Positions 1 to 8,712 of a stretch of 64,000 nt of DNA are shown here, piece by piece. Both the position numbers and the translations under genes were made by a program. The notes below the pieces were generated by a model. It was given only the letters and a program-made list of their open reading frames with translations, ran no database searches and was not told where the DNA came from. Each line of letters starts with the position of its first letter. The first letter of the stretch is position 1. The stretch is from the NCBI RefSeq assembly GCF_900116445.1, contig NZ_FPBH01000017.1, forward strand, positions 124,001 to 188,000. Reading direction: 5' to 3'. This DNA comes from Paraburkholderia aspalathi (GTDB lineage Bacteria > Pseudomonadota > Gammaproteobacteria > Burkholderiales > Burkholderiaceae).

Positions 1-377
1 ACGTGATCACCGACGCGGGCGTCGCCGAAGTCGACGCCAACGGCCAGCGTGTGACCGCTCACAGTGCCCAGGGCACACGCGGCGTCGCGCAGGTTTCGAA
101 GATGATGCGCGCGATGCTGGGCGGCGATCTGTCGGCGCTCTATTCGCAATTCGACGTGCAGGCCGAAGGCAGCGCCGCGCAGTGGCGCATGCAGCTCACG
201 CCGAACCAGCCGCAGATTGCGCAGTCGATCAAAGGTTTGCAAATGAACGGCGGCGACTATCTGCAGAGCTTGCGCATCACGCTCGCGAACGGCGACATCA
301 CGAAGCTCGACTTTGCGAAAAGCGCTGCGGTGAGCGAACCAACGCCGGCTGAGCGTAGCCTTCTCGGAGCGCCGTAA
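1..377 (+). CDS. LolA-like outer-membrane lipoprotein carrier domain protein, 3' part only
   Basis: The reading frame is already open at the window edge, so the N-terminus and any signal peptide lie outside; about 125 C-terminal residues are visible. They resemble the C-terminal half of LolA-type periplasmic carriers (a beta-rich stretch with SLRITLANGDITKLDF near the end). Its stop overlaps the next start (TAATG), so it is translationally coupled to the MMPL exporter, as in aryl-polyene clusters where a LolA-like protein and an MMPL exporter are adjacent. The likely role is carrying the polyene lipid or a lipoprotein across the periplasm. The assignment rests as much on context as on sequence. 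Confidence 0.7.
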   Translation, partial: VITDAGVAEVDANGQRVTAHSAQGTRGVAQVSKMMRAMLGGDLSALYSQFDVQAEGSAAQWRMQLTPNQPQIAQSIKGLQMNGGDYLQSLRITLANGDITKLDFAKSAAVSEPTPAERSLLGAP

Positions 378-2788
378 TGCAGGTGCTGCAACAGCGGTCC
401 GCGAAACAGGCGTGGGGCATGCGCGCCGCGTGGCTGCTGCTCGCGCTCGCCGCAGCGCTGTATTGCGGCTGGCGTTTTGCGGGACCCTCACCGCTGCAGA
501 CCAATCTGTTGGCGTTGCTGCCTGCCACGGAAGCGGATCCGATCGCCGAAAAGGCGGTCGATACGCTGGCGAGTGCGCTGGGCGACCGCACGGTTTTCCT
601 GGTCACCAGCAACGATGACGCGCACGCCAAAACGGCTGCGAAACAACTCGGCGCATCGTTGCAGAAGAGCGGGGCGTTCGGCTCGGTGACGGCGGAGCTG
701 CCGCCGTTCGATCTGTCGCAGATCGCCGCGCTGTATATGCCGTATCGGTTCGGTTTGCTGGCGCCCGCTGACCGCGCGGCACTCGCGCAGAGCAATGCTG
801 CAAGCCCCACGCTGCACGACGCACTTGCACAACGCATCTACAGCCCATTGCACGGAGGCCTGACCACGCCGCTCGCCGACGATCCGTTCGGTTGGCTCGA
901 ACACTGGCTCGGCGGTTTGCCGCTCGCCACGTCGAATCTCGAACTCGAAGACAACATGCTGGTGTCGCATCGCGGCAGCGCGACCAGCGTGCTGATCGTC
1001 GCCACGCTGCCGGGCTCCGCCTACGAATCGAAAACGCAGCACGCCGTGCTCGCCGCGCTTGCGCAGGGTGAAAGCAGCCTGAAGCAGGCGTTCCCTGACG
1101 TGTCGGTGGCGAGAACCGGTGCGGTGTTCTACGCGGAGTCGGCACGTAGCGCATCGGAACATGAGGTGCATCTGATCGGCGTCGCGTCGCTGTGCGGGAT
1201 TGCGTTGCTGATGATGTGGGTGTTCCGCTCGCCGCGTCTGTTGCTGCTCGGTTTCGTTTCGACGGCGCTCGGCATTGTCTGTGCTCTCGCGGTGACGATG
1301 CTGGTGTTCGGTCAGTTGCATCTGTTGACGCTGGTGTTCGGCGCGAGCCTGATCGGCGAAGCGGTCGATTATTCGATTCAGTATTTCGTGGTCTATCTCG
1401 GCGCGGAGCGCGATTGGGATTCGCGCCGTGGCGCGCGTGCCGTGCGCCCGGCCTTGACGGTCGCGCTTGCCACCAGCCTGCTTGGCTACGCGATCCTCAC
1501 GTGGGTGCCGTTCCCGGCGCTCAAGCAGATAGCATGCTTCGCGATTGCGGGCATTGTGACGGCGTATGCCTCCGTGCTGTGGCTGTTGCCCGCGTTGCTC
1601 ACGCGCCCGCCGAAGCGCGGCCCGCGGCACCTGTTCGCTGGTGCGGCGCGTCTGCTGACGGTCTGGCATCGCACGATCGGCGGCGAGCGCGCGTGGTTTG
1701 TCGCGGCGCTATTGCTGATCGTGGCGATTCCCGGCTGGTTGCGTCTGACGAGCGACGACGATATCCATCTGCTGATCCAGCGTGATCCTTCGCTGGTCGC
1801 GCAGGAAGACAAGGTGCGCGCGGCGGTGGGTGTCGATAACAGCGCGCAGTTTTTTGTCGTGCGCGGCGAGACGCCGGAAATCGTTATGCAACGCGTCGAA
1901 GCGCTGGGTACGAAGCTCGACGGGTTGAACGGCACCGCGAACAAGGTGGGCAGCTATCAGTCGGTGGCGCAATTCGTGCCGTCCGTGAAGCAGCAAAACG
2001 CAGACCGTGCATTGCTTGCGCAGCACGTATTCAACAATCCCGCGGCGTTGCGTGCCACGCTGCTGCAGGCGGGCTTTAAAGACGAAGTCGCCGATGCCTG
2101 GCTCGCCGCGTATGCGAAACCGCAGCCGCTGCTTACGGTCGAGACGTGGCTCGCCGCACCGTGGTCGCAGCCCTACAGGCATTTGTGGCTGGGTGAAGTC
2201 GATTCGGCTACCAAAGCGTATGCAGCGGTCGTGATTCCGCAGGGCGTGACGCCGCAGAACGAACCTGCGCTGATCGCCACCGCGCAGGCGCTGCCCGGCG
2301 TCGTATTCGTCGACAAGGCGGCGAGCGTCTCGAAGCTGTTCGGCGCGTATCGCGTGGATAGCGGGTGGTGGCTCGGCGGTGCGCTCGCGCTCGTACTCGT
2401 CCTGCTGATGCTGCGCTACCGCGCGCGCGGTGGCATTGCCGTGACGCTGCCGGTGCTGCTCGCGGTCGTCGTCACGCTTGCGGTGTTCGGTTACGCTCAC
2501 GTGCCGCTCAATCTGTTCAACTGGCTCGCGCTGATGCTGGTGCTCGGCGTTGGCGCAAACTATGCGGTGTTTCTGCGCGAAGGCTGCTTGCGCGCGGACG
2601 CCGATCTCGGCGCGGTGTGGACCGGTGTGCTGCTGTCGTCGGCCACCACGCTGTTGTCGTTCGGCATGCTCGGCATGAGTGCGATGCCCGCGCTGAAGAG
2701 TTTCGGCGCCACGCTCGCGCTCGGCATCCTCGTATCGGTGCTGCTCGCGCCGATCGGCATGCCATCGGAATCAAGGAGGGCCGCATGA
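377..2788 (+). CDS. MMPL/RND-like exporter of the aryl-polyene cluster
   Basis: This is an 803-residue inner-membrane transporter with the MMPL layout. It has one N-terminal membrane helix (about 15-35), a large periplasmic loop (about 50-255), a first block of helices (about 260-410), a second large loop (about 450-660) and a second block of helices to the C-terminus. The first block carries the family motif GEAVDY near residue 330, with the Asp-Tyr expected for proton coupling. At the equivalent place in the second block (near 724) the sequence is VGANYAVF, so Asn stands where Asp is often found. Its start overlaps the LolA-like stop and its end overlaps the next ketosynthase by ATGA. It most likely exports the polyene product or its lipid precursor. 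Confidence 0.85.
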   Translation: MQVLQQRSAKQAWGMRAAWLLLALAAALYCGWRFAGPSPLQTNLLALLPATEADPIAEKAVDTLASALGDRTVFLVTSNDDAHAKTAAKQLGASLQKSGAFGSVTAELPPFDLSQIAALYMPYRFGLLAPADRAALAQSNAASPTLHDALAQRIYSPLHGGLTTPLADDPFGWLEHWLGGLPLATSNLELEDNMLVSHRGSATSVLIVATLPGSAYESKTQHAVLAALAQGESSLKQAFPDVSVARTGAVFYAESARSASEHEVHLIGVASLCGIALLMMWVFRSPRLLLLGFVSTALGIVCALAVTMLVFGQLHLLTLVFGASLIGEAVDYSIQYFVVYLGAERDWDSRRGARAVRPALTVALATSLLGYAILTWVPFPALKQIACFAIAGIVTAYASVLWLLPALLTRPPKRGPRHLFAGAARLLTVWHRTIGGERAWFVAALLLIVAIPGWLRLTSDDDIHLLIQRDPSLVAQEDKVRAAVGVDNSAQFFVVRGETPEIVMQRVEALGTKLDGLNGTANKVGSYQSVAQFVPSVKQQNADRALLAQHVFNNPAALRATLLQAGFKDEVADAWLAAYAKPQPLLTVETWLAAPWSQPYRHLWLGEVDSATKAYAAVVIPQGVTPQNEPALIATAQALPGVVFVDKAASVSKLFGAYRVDSGWWLGGALALVLVLLMLRYRARGGIAVTLPVLLAVVVTLAVFGYAHVPLNLFNWLALMLVLGVGANYAVFLREGCLRADADLGAVWTGVLLSSATTLLSFGMLGMSAMPALKSFGATLALGILVSVLLAPIGMPSESRRAA

Positions 2789-3981
2789 AGGCGCCATCAG
2801 TTTATTTGCACGCGCTCGGCATGATCAATGCGCTCGGCGGCGACCTCGATGCAATCGTCCCGGCGCTTGTCGCCGGTCACGCACCCGGTATGGCGCACGT
2901 ACATACGGGCATCGGCGAAGCGTTCGTCGGCAGCGTGCTCGCGCCGCTCGATCTGGCACCGCCCGCCGGGCTCGCACGCTACGATTGCCGCAATAACCGC
3001 TTGCTGCTGGCGGCGCTGACGCAGATCGCGCCCGCGGTCGACGCGGCGCGCGAGCGTTACGGCGCGCAGCGGATCGGCGTGGTGCTCGGCACCAGCACGT
3101 CGGGTATCGAAGCGGCCGAAGCCGCATTCGTCTATCAGGCACAAGCGGGCAAGCTGCCCGCAAACTTCAATTACCGGCAGATGGAGATCGGCACCGCCGC
3201 GCCGTTTGCCGCCGCCGCGCTCGGCGTGCAGGGCCCGGCCTTCACGATCTCGACCGCTTGCACCTCGAGCGCGAAGGCCTTTGCGTCGGCGCGCCGTTTG
3301 CTGCAATTACGACTGTGCGACGCGGTGGTGGTGGGCGGTGTCGATTCGCTGTGCGAGTTGACGGTGCAGGGTTTCGCCTCGCTCGAATCGACCAGCGGCG
3401 TACGCACCAATCCGATGAGCCGCAATCGCAGCGGGATCAACGTCGGCGAAGGCGCAGCCGTGTTTCTGATGAGCCGCGAAGAAGCGGCGGTGCGGCTCGC
3501 GGGTGTCGGTGAATCGAGCGATGCACATCATATTTCCTCGCCGGACCCCCAGGGTGTGGGCGGCGAACTCGCGTTGCAGGCGGCGTTGGCCGATGCGGGC
3601 GTCGCATCGTCGGCCATCGGCTATGTGAATCTGCATGCCACCGCCACACGCAAGAACGACGAGATGGAAGCGAAGCTGATGGCGCGTGTCTTCCCCAACG
3701 GCGTGGCAACAAGCGGCACGAAGCCGCTGACGGGTCACCAGCTCGGCGCGGCAGGCGTGACCGAACTCGCCTTCGCATGGCTGACGCTGGCGGGCGCGAA
3801 TGGCTCGCAACCCGTGCCGCTGCCGCGCCATCTGTGGGACGGCGAGGCGGATCCGGCGTTGCCGACGTTGGACCTGGTCGAAACGGAACGCTTTTTGCCG
3901 CAAGGCGCGGGACCGCAGTACGTGATGAGCAATTCGTTTGCGTTCGGCGGCAGCAATGTCAGCCTGATTCTTGGACGGTGA
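2785..3981 (+). CDS. beta-ketoacyl-ACP synthase, aryl-polyene type (ApeO-like)
   Basis: This 398-residue thiolase-fold condensing enzyme retains all three catalytic residues: Cys159 in STACTSS, His284 in NLHATAT and His318 in TGHQLG. The start at 2785 overlaps the MMPL stop (ATGA). The order ketosynthase - dehydratase - ketoreductase - ketosynthase matches the ApeO-P-Q-R order described for aryl polyenes. The enzyme would extend the ACP-bound polyene chain with malonyl-ACP. Assignment to ApeO specifically is inferred from gene order. Confidence 0.88.
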   Translation: MKAPSVYLHALGMINALGGDLDAIVPALVAGHAPGMAHVHTGIGEAFVGSVLAPLDLAPPAGLARYDCRNNRLLLAALTQIAPAVDAARERYGAQRIGVVLGTSTSGIEAAEAAFVYQAQAGKLPANFNYRQMEIGTAAPFAAAALGVQGPAFTISTACTSSAKAFASARRLLQLRLCDAVVVGGVDSLCELTVQGFASLESTSGVRTNPMSRNRSGINVGEGAAVFLMSREEAAVRLAGVGESSDAHHISSPDPQGVGGELALQAALADAGVASSAIGYVNLHATATRKNDEMEAKLMARVFPNGVATSGTKPLTGHQLGAAGVTELAFAWLTLAGANGSQPVPLPRHLWDGEADPALPTLDLVETERFLPQGAGPQYVMSNSFAFGGSNVSLILGR

Positions 3982-3989
3982 CGCGCACG

Positions 3990-4475
3990 ATGACCCAGAC
4001 GCCCTCCATTCAGGATCTCATCCGGCAACCGATCGAAACGATCATCCCGCATCGCGGCACCATGCTGCTGATCGATGCCGTGAGTACGTTCAGCGAAGAG
4101 GCACTGAGCGCCCGCGCGACCGTCCATGCTGACGCCTGGTATGCCGACGCAGACGGTGCGATGCCCGCGTGGATCGGTATCGAGCTGATGGCGCAGACCA
4201 TCGCCGCGCACGTCGCGCTGCTGGCCATGCGCGGCGGTGGACAGGCGCGCCCCGGTGTGCTGCTCGGCTCGCGTAGCTATCGCGCGTTGCAACCGTCGTT
4301 TGCTAGCGGCGCCCAGTTGCTGGTTCACGCAACAGAATTACTGCGCAGCGAAGAGGGCCACGGCGCCTACGAATGCACGATCCACCATGGCGACGTGTGT
4401 TGCGCCGAGGCGGTCATCAAGGTCTTTCAGCCGCGCGATTTTCAGTCATTCATCGAAGGGAGTTTCAGTTCATGA
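3990..4475 (+). CDS. 3-hydroxyacyl-ACP dehydratase-like hot-dog protein (ApeP-like)
   Basis: This 161-residue protein of the FabA/FabZ hot-dog family carries the expected catalytic pair: His21 in IIPHRGTMLLID and Glu65 in WIGIELMAQT. It would dehydrate the beta-hydroxyacyl-ACP formed by the adjacent ketoreductase, building conjugated double bonds. The ATG at 3990 lies 8 bases after the ketosynthase stop. A GTG at 3978, overlapping that stop, is an alternative that adds four residues. The end overlaps the ketoreductase start by ATGA. Confidence 0.88.
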   Translation: MTQTPSIQDLIRQPIETIIPHRGTMLLIDAVSTFSEEALSARATVHADAWYADADGAMPAWIGIELMAQTIAAHVALLAMRGGGQARPGVLLGSRSYRALQPSFASGAQLLVHATELLRSEEGHGAYECTIHHGDVCCAEAVIKVFQPRDFQSFIEGSFSS

Positions 4476-5197
4476 GCCGGCGTGTTCTCGTTACCGGCGC
4501 AAGCCGCGGCATCGGCCGCGCGATTGCGTACAAGTTGGCCGCCGACGGTTTCGCGGTGTCGGTGCATTGCCGCACGGGCCGCACCGAAGCCGAAGCCGTG
4601 GCAACGGGCATCGCCGCGCAAGGCGGCACCGCGCGCGTGCTGCAATTCGATGTGCGCGATCGCGCCGCGTGCCGCGAAGTGCTCGAAGTAGATGTCGTGG
4701 CGCACGGCGCGTATTACGGCATCGTCTGCAGCGCGGGCGTGACGCGCGACGCCGCGTTCCCCGCGCTCACCGAAGAAGACTGGGACATCGTGATCGAAAC
4801 CGGTCTCGACTCGTTCTACAACGTCGTCCATCCGCTGACCATGCCGATGGTGCGGGCGAAGAAGGGTGGCCGCATCGTCACGATCGCGTCGGTCTCCGGC
4901 GTGATGGGTAATCGCGGCCAAGTCAACTACAGCGCGGCGAAGGCTGGGCTGATCGGCGCGTCCAAAGCGCTCGCCGTCGAACTGGCGACGCGCAACATCA
5001 CCGTCAATTGCGTCGCGCCGGGTTTGATCGATACTGGCATGCTCGACGACATGCCGCTCGAACAGGCATTGAAGACGGTGCCGATGAACCGCGTCGGCCA
5101 GCCTGCCGAAGTGGCGTCCGTGGTTAGCTTCCTGATGTCGGATGCGGCTTCGTATGTCACGCGTCAGGTGATCGGCGTCAATGGTGGGATGGTGTGA
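4472..5197 (+). CDS. 3-oxoacyl-ACP reductase, SDR family (ApeQ/FabG-like)
   Basis: This 241-residue short-chain dehydrogenase has the nucleotide-binding motif TGASRGIG at residues 8-15 and the catalytic set Ser140, Tyr153 and Lys157 (YSAAK). It ends in GVNGGMV, like FabG. It reduces the 3-oxoacyl-ACP intermediate with NADPH, between the ketosynthase and dehydratase steps. It is coupled on both sides: the start overlaps the dehydratase stop by ATGA, and its TGA shares a base with the next ATG (TGATG). The polyene role comes from context. Confidence 0.9.
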   Translation: MSRRVLVTGASRGIGRAIAYKLAADGFAVSVHCRTGRTEAEAVATGIAAQGGTARVLQFDVRDRAACREVLEVDVVAHGAYYGIVCSAGVTRDAAFPALTEEDWDIVIETGLDSFYNVVHPLTMPMVRAKKGGRIVTIASVSGVMGNRGQVNYSAAKAGLIGASKALAVELATRNITVNCVAPGLIDTGMLDDMPLEQALKTVPMNRVGQPAEVASVVSFLMSDAASYVTRQVIGVNGGMV

Positions 5198-6423
5198 TGA
5201 AGCGCGTCGTCATTACCGGCATGGGGGGCGTCACGGCGTTCGGTGACGACTGGAACGCAATCGAAGCGCGCCTGAAGAGCGGCGTGAACGCGGTGCGCCG
5301 CATGCCCGAGTGGGATTACTTCGAGTCGCTGCACACGCGGCTCGCGTGCCCGTTGCCGGGCTTCACGGTGCCCGCGCACTATCCGCGCAAGAAAACCCGC
5401 TCGATGGGGCCGGTGTCGATGTACTCGGTGCGCGCGAGCGAACTGGCGCTCGCCGATGCGGGCCTCGCCGACGACACCAGCATCAAGGATGGCCGCATGG
5501 GCGTCGCCTATGGCTCGTCGTCGGGCTCGGTGCAGCCGATTCGCGCATTCGGCACGATGCTCGAAACCGGCTCGATGAGCGATGTCACGTCGAACAGCTA
5601 CGTGCAGATGATGCCGCACACCACGGCGGTGAACGTCAGCCTGTTCTGGGATCTGAAAGGGCGGATCATTCCGACCTCGTGCGCATGCGCATCGGGCAGC
5701 CAGGCGATCGGCTACGCGTATGAAGCGATCCAGAGCGGCAAGCAGACGCTGATGCTGGCTGGCGGCGCGGAAGAAATGTCGGGCCCGGCGGTCGCCGTAT
5801 TCGACACGCTGTATGCAACCAGTACGCGTAACGACGAGCCGCATCTCACGCCACGTCCGTTCGATGCAGCGCGCGACGGTCTTGTGGTCGGCGAGGGCGC
5901 GGCGACGCTGGTGCTCGAAGAATACGAACACGCGGTGGCGCGCGGCGCGCGGATTCATGCGGAGATCGTTGGCTTCGGCTGCAATTCGGACGGCGCGCAT
6001 ATGACCCAGCCGACCGCCGAAACCATGGCGCTGGCCATGCAGCTCGCTTTGAAAGATGCGCAACTGCCACCCGAGGCGATCGCCTATGTGAACGCGCACG
6101 GCACCTCCACGGACCGCGGTGACATTGCCGAAAGCCATGCAACCGCGCAGACCTTCGGCGCGCGCATGCCGATCAGCTCGCTCAAGAGCTATGTCGGCCA
6201 TACGCTTGGTGCATGCGGTGCGCTGGAAGCGTGGTGGACCATCGAGATGATGAAGCGCAACTGGTATGCGCCAACCTTGAATCTGGAGAACGTCGATCCG
6301 GCCTGCGCGCCGCTCGATTACATCGTCGGCACGGGTCGTGAGATCGACGCCGAACATGTGATGAGCAACAACTTTGCATTCGGCGGCATCAACACGTCGC
6401 TGATTTTCAGGCGCGTTCGATGA
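5197..6423 (+). CDS. beta-ketoacyl-ACP synthase II-like, aryl-polyene cluster (ApeR-like)
   Basis: This 408-residue FabF-like condensing enzyme has Cys164 in SCACASG, His301 in NAHGTSTD and His335 in YVGHTLGACG, so the triad is complete. The active-site segment carries a second Cys two residues before the nucleophile (Cys162), which is unusual for FabF. The start chosen is the ATG at 5197; a GTG directly before it is in frame. It would act in initiation or elongation of the polyene chain; which of the two cannot be told here. Gene order suggests ApeR. Confidence 0.88.
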   Translation: MKRVVITGMGGVTAFGDDWNAIEARLKSGVNAVRRMPEWDYFESLHTRLACPLPGFTVPAHYPRKKTRSMGPVSMYSVRASELALADAGLADDTSIKDGRMGVAYGSSSGSVQPIRAFGTMLETGSMSDVTSNSYVQMMPHTTAVNVSLFWDLKGRIIPTSCACASGSQAIGYAYEAIQSGKQTLMLAGGAEEMSGPAVAVFDTLYATSTRNDEPHLTPRPFDAARDGLVVGEGAATLVLEEYEHAVARGARIHAEIVGFGCNSDGAHMTQPTAETMALAMQLALKDAQLPPEAIAYVNAHGTSTDRGDIAESHATAQTFGARMPISSLKSYVGHTLGACGALEAWWTIEMMKRNWYAPTLNLENVDPACAPLDYIVGTGREIDAEHVMSNNFAFGGINTSLIFRRVR

Positions 6424-7649
6424 GCGTGCCGCTGCAACGCGTGGTCGTCACCGGCATGGGGATCGTGTCGTGCCTCGGCAATACGCTCGACGACGTGTCC
6501 GCCGCGCTGCGCGCGGGCCGCTCACGCATCGAGCGGATCGACGCGTGGCGTGAGCGCGGCTTCGGCTCGCAGGTGGCGGGCGTCGCCTCGGTCGCGCAGG
6601 AGCCGCCGTTCGATCGCAAGCTCGAACGCTTCATGGGCGACACCGCGCGCTTTGCGTGCCACGCGGCGAAGAAAGCGATCGACGATGCCGGGCTCGACCT
6701 CGCCGCCTTGCGCTTGCCGCACGCCGGCACGGTGATCGGCTCGGGCGTCGGCACGATGTCGAGTTACGACGTGTCCATGTCGATTGCGAATACCCGCGGC
6801 GTCGATAAAGTGCCGCCGTATACGGTTCCGCATGCGATGAGCAGCACCGCGTCGGCCAACGTCGCGCAGGTGTTCGGTCTCGAGGGCGTGAGCTATTCGC
6901 CATCGTCGGCGTGCACGACGTCGGCGCTCGCGATCGGCCAGGCGATGCAGTTGATCCAGACCGGCCGCCAGCAAATCGTGCTGGCCGGTGGCAGCGAGTC
7001 CTTGCACGACAACATGACGCTGATGTTCGACGCGATGGGCGCACTGTCGCGCAACTTCAACGACACGCCGCAGCATGCTTCGCGTCCTTACGACACGGCG
7101 CGCGACGGCTTCGTGATCGCCTCGGGCGGCGGCGTGCTGGTGCTCGAATCGCTCGATCATGCGTTGGCGCGTGGAGCCCGCATTTACGCCGAGCTGACCG
7201 GTTTCGGCGACTGCACCGACCGCGCGGGCATGGTCACGCCGCATGCGGCAGGCATCGCACGTGCGATGCGTGGCGCGTTGGGCGAAGCGGGCAAGCGCCC
7301 GGATTACGTCAACACGCATGCACCGTCGACGCCGCTCGGCGACGTCGAGGAATTGCGCGCATTAGTTGGCGTATTTGGCGCCGACGTCCCCTCGTTCTCG
7401 TCGACCAAAGGCATGACCGGACATCCGCTCGGCGCATGCGGTGCGCACGAGGCGATCTACACCTTGCTGATGATGCGCGACGGTTTCATTGCGGGGACAA
7501 CGGGCATCGAGACGCCGGAGCCGGGCGTCGACGGCATGCCGCTCGTGCGCACGACGCGCGACGCTCGCATCGGTTCGGCGATGTCGATTTCATTCGGGTT
7601 CGGCGGCAGTTGCGCAAGCCTGATGTTTGAAGGGTGGCAGGGCGGTTGA
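6420..7649 (+). CDS. beta-ketoacyl-ACP synthase, third ketosynthase of the cluster (ApeC-like)
   Basis: This 409-residue FabF-family protein follows the previous gene with an ATGA overlap. By position it is the candidate partner subunit (ApeC, described as a chain-length-factor-like partner of ApeO). By eye, however, it keeps Cys165 in SSACTTS, His300 in VNTHAPST and His335 in GMTGHPLG, so it does not look like a catalytically dead factor. The His300 motif is APST rather than the usual GTST. It closes the tightly coupled biosynthetic operon. Confidence 0.85.
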   Translation: MSVPLQRVVVTGMGIVSCLGNTLDDVSAALRAGRSRIERIDAWRERGFGSQVAGVASVAQEPPFDRKLERFMGDTARFACHAAKKAIDDAGLDLAALRLPHAGTVIGSGVGTMSSYDVSMSIANTRGVDKVPPYTVPHAMSSTASANVAQVFGLEGVSYSPSSACTTSALAIGQAMQLIQTGRQQIVLAGGSESLHDNMTLMFDAMGALSRNFNDTPQHASRPYDTARDGFVIASGGGVLVLESLDHALARGARIYAELTGFGDCTDRAGMVTPHAAGIARAMRGALGEAGKRPDYVNTHAPSTPLGDVEELRALVGVFGADVPSFSSTKGMTGHPLGACGAHEAIYTLLMMRDGFIAGTTGIETPEPGVDGMPLVRTTRDARIGSAMSISFGFGGSCASLMFEGWQGG

Positions 7650-7684
7650 ACCGGCCGCGATTTTAAAAAACGAGGGCAATAAAA

Positions 7685-8107
7685 ATGAAAAAAGTTTTTG
7701 TGCTGGGTGCGTTGGCGGCGGTGGTGCTGACGCAAGCGGGATGCGCCACAGATGTTAAATCGGTACCGCTCGCGGCGGCCGGCGGTCAGTCACGCGGGGG
7801 CGTGCCGGTGTATTTCGGTCAGCAGAGCCACCCGGCGGTGACGGAGAGGCTTGGCGACGTGTCCTACTCGGTGCGGATCGCGCGCAAGGTGGCAAGTCCC
7901 GACGATGCATGTCATGAGGCGCTTGCCGAAGCCGTGCAGAAGCTGCGCGCGGCAGCTCGCGAACGCAACGCCAACGCCGTGATCGACGTATCGACACGTT
8001 TTCATAGCACCCAGAGCAACTCGTCGACCGACTTCACCTGCGGCGTGAGCCCGAGCGCGGCGGCCATCGCCGTGAGCGGCCAGCTCGTCGTACTGGAAGC
8101 GAACTAG
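7685..8107 (+). CDS. small lipoprotein of unknown function, paralogue of the next gene
   Basis: This 140-residue protein has a type II signal peptide ending in LTQAGC, so it is predicted to be lipidated at Cys20. A GAGG ribosome binding site lies about 9 bases before the ATG. The mature part shares an architecture with the next gene: VYFGQQSHPAV, then a Cys in the ACHEAL segment, then RNANAVIDV, then TDFTCGV. It begins 35 bases after the last ketosynthase, so it is probably co-transcribed with the polyene genes. I do not recognise a characterised function. Confidence 0.75.
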   Translation: MKKVFVLGALAAVVLTQAGCATDVKSVPLAAAGGQSRGGVPVYFGQQSHPAVTERLGDVSYSVRIARKVASPDDACHEALAEAVQKLRAAARERNANAVIDVSTRFHSTQSNSSTDFTCGVSPSAAAIAVSGQLVVLEAN

Positions 8108-8160
8108 GTCGAATCGAATATAGAACTCACAAGACCAACAAAAACCACTCAGGAGTCTCG

Positions 8161-8607
8161 ATGAAACGCAATCTGCTGTTTGCAGCACTGTTCGCTTCGC
8201 TCGCCACGCTGAGCGCCACTCAGGCCTTTGCCCGCGACACGGTTGATAACTATCCGGTTGCGCCGGCGCTGCAGAGCGAACCGGGCAAGGTCAGTGACGA
8301 CATCGCGTTGTATTTCGCGGGTCAGCGGCATCCGGCCGCGGTCAAAACGATGGGCGAATTCGCGACCAACAAGAAGACCAACGCCTTCGGCAAGAGCGAC
8401 CTGGAAGCGTGCCAGCACGTGTTCCTTTCGGCGGTGATCGAGTTGCAGGACCGCGCGCGTAAGGAAGGCGGCAATGCCGTGATCAACATCAAGAGCAACT
8501 ACAAGAACGAAGTGCGTGAGAGTGCGACGGAGTTCACGTGCGGCGCGGGCGCGGTAATTGCTGGTGTGGCGCTGAAGGGCGATGTGGTGACACTGCGCGG
8601 CAAATGA
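8161..8607 (+). CDS. small secreted protein of unknown function, paralogue of the preceding lipoprotein
   Basis: This 148-residue protein has a classical signal peptide probably cut after ATQAFA (about residue 24). A strong AGGAG site sits 5 bases before the ATG. It matches the preceding lipoprotein along its whole mature length (LYFAGQRHPAA, a Cys in EACQHV, GGNAVINI, TEFTCGA), with two conserved cysteines that could form a disulfide. The two look like a tandem duplication in which one copy is membrane-anchored and the other soluble in the periplasm. Function unknown; the position suggests help with export or assembly of the polyene lipid. Confidence 0.75.
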   Translation: MKRNLLFAALFASLATLSATQAFARDTVDNYPVAPALQSEPGKVSDDIALYFAGQRHPAAVKTMGEFATNKKTNAFGKSDLEACQHVFLSAVIELQDRARKEGGNAVINIKSNYKNEVRESATEFTCGAGAVIAGVALKGDVVTLRGK

Positions 8608-8677
8608 TCACCGAAGTGGTGTTGAGCGTGCAAACAAGCACGCAAATTGGCACACAAACAGGCAAGTCGTGATGCTT

Positions 8678-8707
8678 ACCAGTGCGGTGGCATGCCGCCG
8701 CACTGGT
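8678..8707. terminator. long hairpin between convergent genes
   Basis: ACCAGTGCGG at 8678-8687 pairs with CCGCACTGGT at 8698-8707, and the interior GGC/GCC extends the stem almost to the loop. There is no T tract on either side, so it may be a transcript-end stabiliser rather than a classical intrinsic terminator. It separates the secreted protein gene from the convergent methyltransferase. Confidence 0.55.
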
Positions 8708-8712
8708 GAAAT

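Noticed and set aside
488..1669. Long minus-strand frame opposite the MMPL gene
   Set aside because: Arg/Gln-rich shadow of the exporter coding sequence.
5164..6357. 397-codon minus-strand frame opposite the second ketosynthase
   Set aside because: Shadow frame; the sense gene has full ketosynthase motifs.
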